Shown here: positions 62,135-64,000 of the stretch, piece by piece
Layout of the letters: each line of letters opens with the position of its first letter
How positions within the stretch are numbered: the stretch's first letter is position 1
NCBI RefSeq assembly: GCF_000420865.1
Contig: NZ_ATVT01000003.1
Location: 186,001-250,000 of the forward strand
Length of the DNA: 64,000 nt
Direction: 5' to 3'
DNA from: Butyrivibrio sp. XPD2006
GTDB lineage: Bacteria; Bacillota; Clostridia; Lachnospirales; Lachnospiraceae
Program-made: the position numbers and the translations under genes
The notes under the pieces: generated by a model
The model's database searches: none
What the model was told of the DNA's origin: nothing
Seen by the model: only the letters and a program-made list of their open reading frames with translations

Positions 62135-64000
62135 TTATGCTTCCTGAGCGTTCTTTTTGAGTATTCCGAGAAGGACAGCTCCTACCAAAGATCCAACCAG
62201 GAGAGCTACAAGGTACATTACAACGTTTCCTACTACAGGGAATACAAAGATTCCGCCGTGAGGAGCCATGAGTGTACACTTGAATGCCATTGAAAGAGCA
62301 CCTGCAACGCCTGATCCAATAAAGAGTGAAGGAATTACGTGAAGCGGATCAGCTGCTGCGTAAGGAATAGCACCCTCTGTGATGAATGAAAGTCCCATGA
62401 TGAAGTTTACAGGACCTGATTTTCTCTCAGCTGCAGTAAACTTGTTCTTGAAGACAAGTGTTGCGATTGCAATAGCGATAGGAGGAACCATTCCGCCTAC
62501 CATAATAGCTGCCATGATCATGTAACCTGTCTCGTTCTGATTTGCAAGTGATGCAAGACCAAAGGCATAAGCAGCCTTGTTGAGAGGGCCACCCATATCA
62601 GTTGCCATCATTGCGCCAAGAAGTGCTCCGAGAAGGATTATTGATCCGCTTGACATTCCGGTAAGAACGTTGGAAATCCATGCGTTGAGTGCACCAACAA
62701 CAGGGTTGATGAGGCACATAACAAGACCGATAAGCAGTGTTCCGATGAGCGGATAAATAAGTACCGGCTTGATACCTTCAAGAGCAGGAGGAAGAACCTC
62801 ACAGATCTTGCGAAGACCAAGTACAATGTAACCACCAACAAATCCTGCTACAAGAGCACCGAGGAAAGCTGAAGGAACATCTCCGCCGGGAGCAGCAAAG
62901 GTTGCACCGGTTGATGCAAGATATCCGCCTACAAAACCAACTGCAAGACCTGGACGGTCAGCAATACTCTGAGCGATAAAGCCTGCAAGAATAGGAAGCA
63001 TGAATCCGAATGCGGCGCCACCTATTGACTTAAACCATGCAGCTACAGGTGTGTTTGAACCAAAGTTGCTTGGATCGATTGAATAGTCATCTAAAAGGAA
63101 TGCAATAGCTATAAGTATTCCACCACCGATAACGAATGGAAGCATGTGTGATACACCGTTCATAAGGTGCTTGTATGCTTTTCTTCCTACGCTTTCGTTA
63201 GCAGAATCGTCAGCCTTGGTAACAGTGCCTGTGTGATGATATACGGAAGCTGAACCTGACTGAGCCTTTTTGATAAGATCCTCAGGACCATGGATAGCTT
63301 CTTTGGTTGAAGCGATGATAACCTTCTTGCCGTCGAATCTTCCCATATCGATGTTCTTGTCAGCTGCAACGATAACAGCATCAGCTTCAGCGATTTCTGC
63401 AGCAGTGAGAACATCCTTGGCTCCGCCTGAACCGTCTTTCTCAACCTTGATATCAAAGCCCATCTCTTTTGCCTTGAGCTCAAGAGCTTCAGCGGCCATG
63501 AATGTGTGAGCTATTCCTGTAGGGCAGGCAGTTACGCCGACAAGCTTTTTGACAGAAGGAGTGGCAGGAGCAGCAGCTGCTGCTTTCTTTGCGGCTTCGG
63601 CTGCATCTTTTTCTGCTTCCTTTTTATCAATTATATCAAGAAATTCTTCAGGTGTTTTGGCATCAATGAGCTTTTGTGAAAAACTCTGATCCATAAGAAG
63701 TGTCATAAGTTTTGAGAGCACTTCAAGGTGTGTGTCAGCTGCTGTGTCAGGAGCAGCGATCATGAAGAATAACTTGCTTGGATTTCCATCCAGTGACTTG
63801 TAATCGATTCCCTCGGGAATTGTAATTGCAGTTACGCCTGCGCTTACAACAGCTGCGGATTTTCCGTGCGGAACAGCGATTCCCATACCAACTGCTGTAG
63901 AACCTTTTTCTTCTCTTGCAAGGATTGCTTTTTTGAACTCCTCCGCATCCTTAAGATTTCCAACCTTTGTATGCAGTTCGATGAGCTTGTCGATTGCTGC
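62135..64000 (-). CDS. PTS fructose-type EIIABC component, 5' end cut by window
   Basis: The frame is open from base 64000 (minus strand) through the ATG at 63886, which is internal, so the gene begins outside the window; 621 residues are visible. Domain order: EIIA with the phosphohistidine in G-I-A-V-P-H-G-K, an Ala-rich linker, EIIB with the phosphocysteine in V-G-V-T-A-C-P-T-G-I-A-H-T-F, and the EIIC membrane part with about ten helices. It imports and phosphorylates fructose (or a close sugar) using phosphate from HPr, encoded next. A fruK/regulator gene may lie upstream outside. Fructose specificity is inferred from family. Confidence 0.94.
   Translation of the reverse strand, partial: AAIDKLIELHTKVGNLKDAEEFKKAILAREEKGSTAVGMGIAVPHGKSAAVVSAGVTAITIPEGIDYKSLDGNPSKLFFMIAAPDTAADTHLEVLSKLMTLLMDQSFSQKLIDAKTPEEFLDIIDKKEAEKDAAEAAKKAAAAAPATPSVKKLVGVTACPTGIAHTFMAAEALELKAKEMGFDIKVEKDGSGGAKDVLTAAEIAEADAVIVAADKNIDMGRFDGKKVIIASTKEAIHGPEDLIKKAQSGSASVYHHTGTVTKADDSANESVGRKAYKHLMNGVSHMLPFVIGGGILIAIAFLLDDYSIDPSNFGSNTPVAAWFKSIGGAAFGFMLPILAGFIAQSIADRPGLAVGFVGGYLASTGATFAAPGGDVPSAFLGALVAGFVGGYIVLGLRKICEVLPPALEGIKPVLIYPLIGTLLIGLVMCLINPVVGALNAWISNVLTGMSSGSIILLGALLGAMMATDMGGPLNKAAYAFGLASLANQNETGYMIMAAIMVGGMVPPIAIAIATLVFKNKFTAAERKSGPVNFIMGLSFITEGAIPYAAADPLHVIPSLFIGSGVAGALSMAFKCTLMAPHGGIFVFPVVGNVVMYLVALLVGSLVGAVLLGILKKNAQEA

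Overview
The window looks like a chromosomal segment from an anaerobic low-to-mid GC Firmicute of the Lachnospiraceae, most like Butyrivibrio or a close relative. The reasons are gene content and style: strong GGAGG ribosome-binding sites, a single-chain ~1,270-residue PurL, a DUF5688 protein, a small CXXC protein of the CD1871A type beside a NapH-like 4Fe-4S protein, GH130 phosphorylases with a cellobiose 2-epimerase, and abundant cyclic-di-GMP and chemotaxis proteins. This is inference from families, not from a database match. I see no phage, insertion sequence, CRISPR array or rRNA operon.

Layout. 1-2.6 kb: end of a sugar (galactofuranose/ribose-type) ABC transporter operon. 2.6-4.3 kb: redox operon of a TlpA-like lipoprotein, a 48-residue CXXC protein too short for ordinary ORF calling, and a membrane 4Fe-4S protein. 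4.5-6.3 kb: a large cell-surface protein. 6.4-7.9 kb: infC-rpmI-rplT behind an attenuator leader; infC starts with AUU. 8-12.4 kb: peptidase D, a TetR regulator and a GH36 alpha-galactosidase, meeting a convergent cation-efflux gene. 13.7-17.5 kb: an active-looking GGDEF cyclase, a PAS-GGDEF-EAL protein with both catalytic motifs degenerate, and an unknown protein. 17.6-21.3 kb: a small unknown protein with a structured leader, purA, and a chemoreceptor. 21.4-24.9 kb: four overlapping genes (GNAT, ParB-like/HAD-like fusion, HAD-like paralogue, SpoIIE-type phosphatase). 24.9-27.6 kb: membrane HAD protein, zinc-ribbon protein, DUF6508-like protein, TetR regulator. 27.7-39.1 kb: purL, carA, carB followed without a visible break by an acyltransferase, a DUF1961 protein, aroQ and a LacI regulator.

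39.1-51.5 kb is a mannan-oligosaccharide utilisation locus: AraC regulator (divergent), lipoprotein sugar-binding protein, two permeases, cellobiose 2-epimerase, three different GH130 proteins, mannose-6-phosphate isomerase, a phosphohexomutase and an SGNH esterase. The expected flow is import of manno-oligosaccharides, phosphorolytic shortening to mannose-1-phosphate, epimerisation of mannobiose to mannosyl-glucose and its phosphorolysis, then Man-1-P to Man-6-P to Fru-6-P. No transporter ATPase is encoded here, so a shared one must be supplied elsewhere. The alpha-galactosidase at 10 kb could strip galactose from galactomannan fragments.

51.5-60 kb: EF-P, a DUF5688 protein, tRNA-Arg(CCG), an SH3-domain surface protein, a Gfo/Idh/MocA oxidoreductase overlapping a coiled-coil SleB-like cell-wall hydrolase, glutamate dehydrogenase with a perfect palindrome over its promoter, and an ATP-grasp protein. 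60-64 kb (minus strand): ptsI, HPr and a fructose-type PTS EII running off the right edge. Several intergenic regions carry convincing intrinsic terminators and sigma-A type promoters, listed individually.
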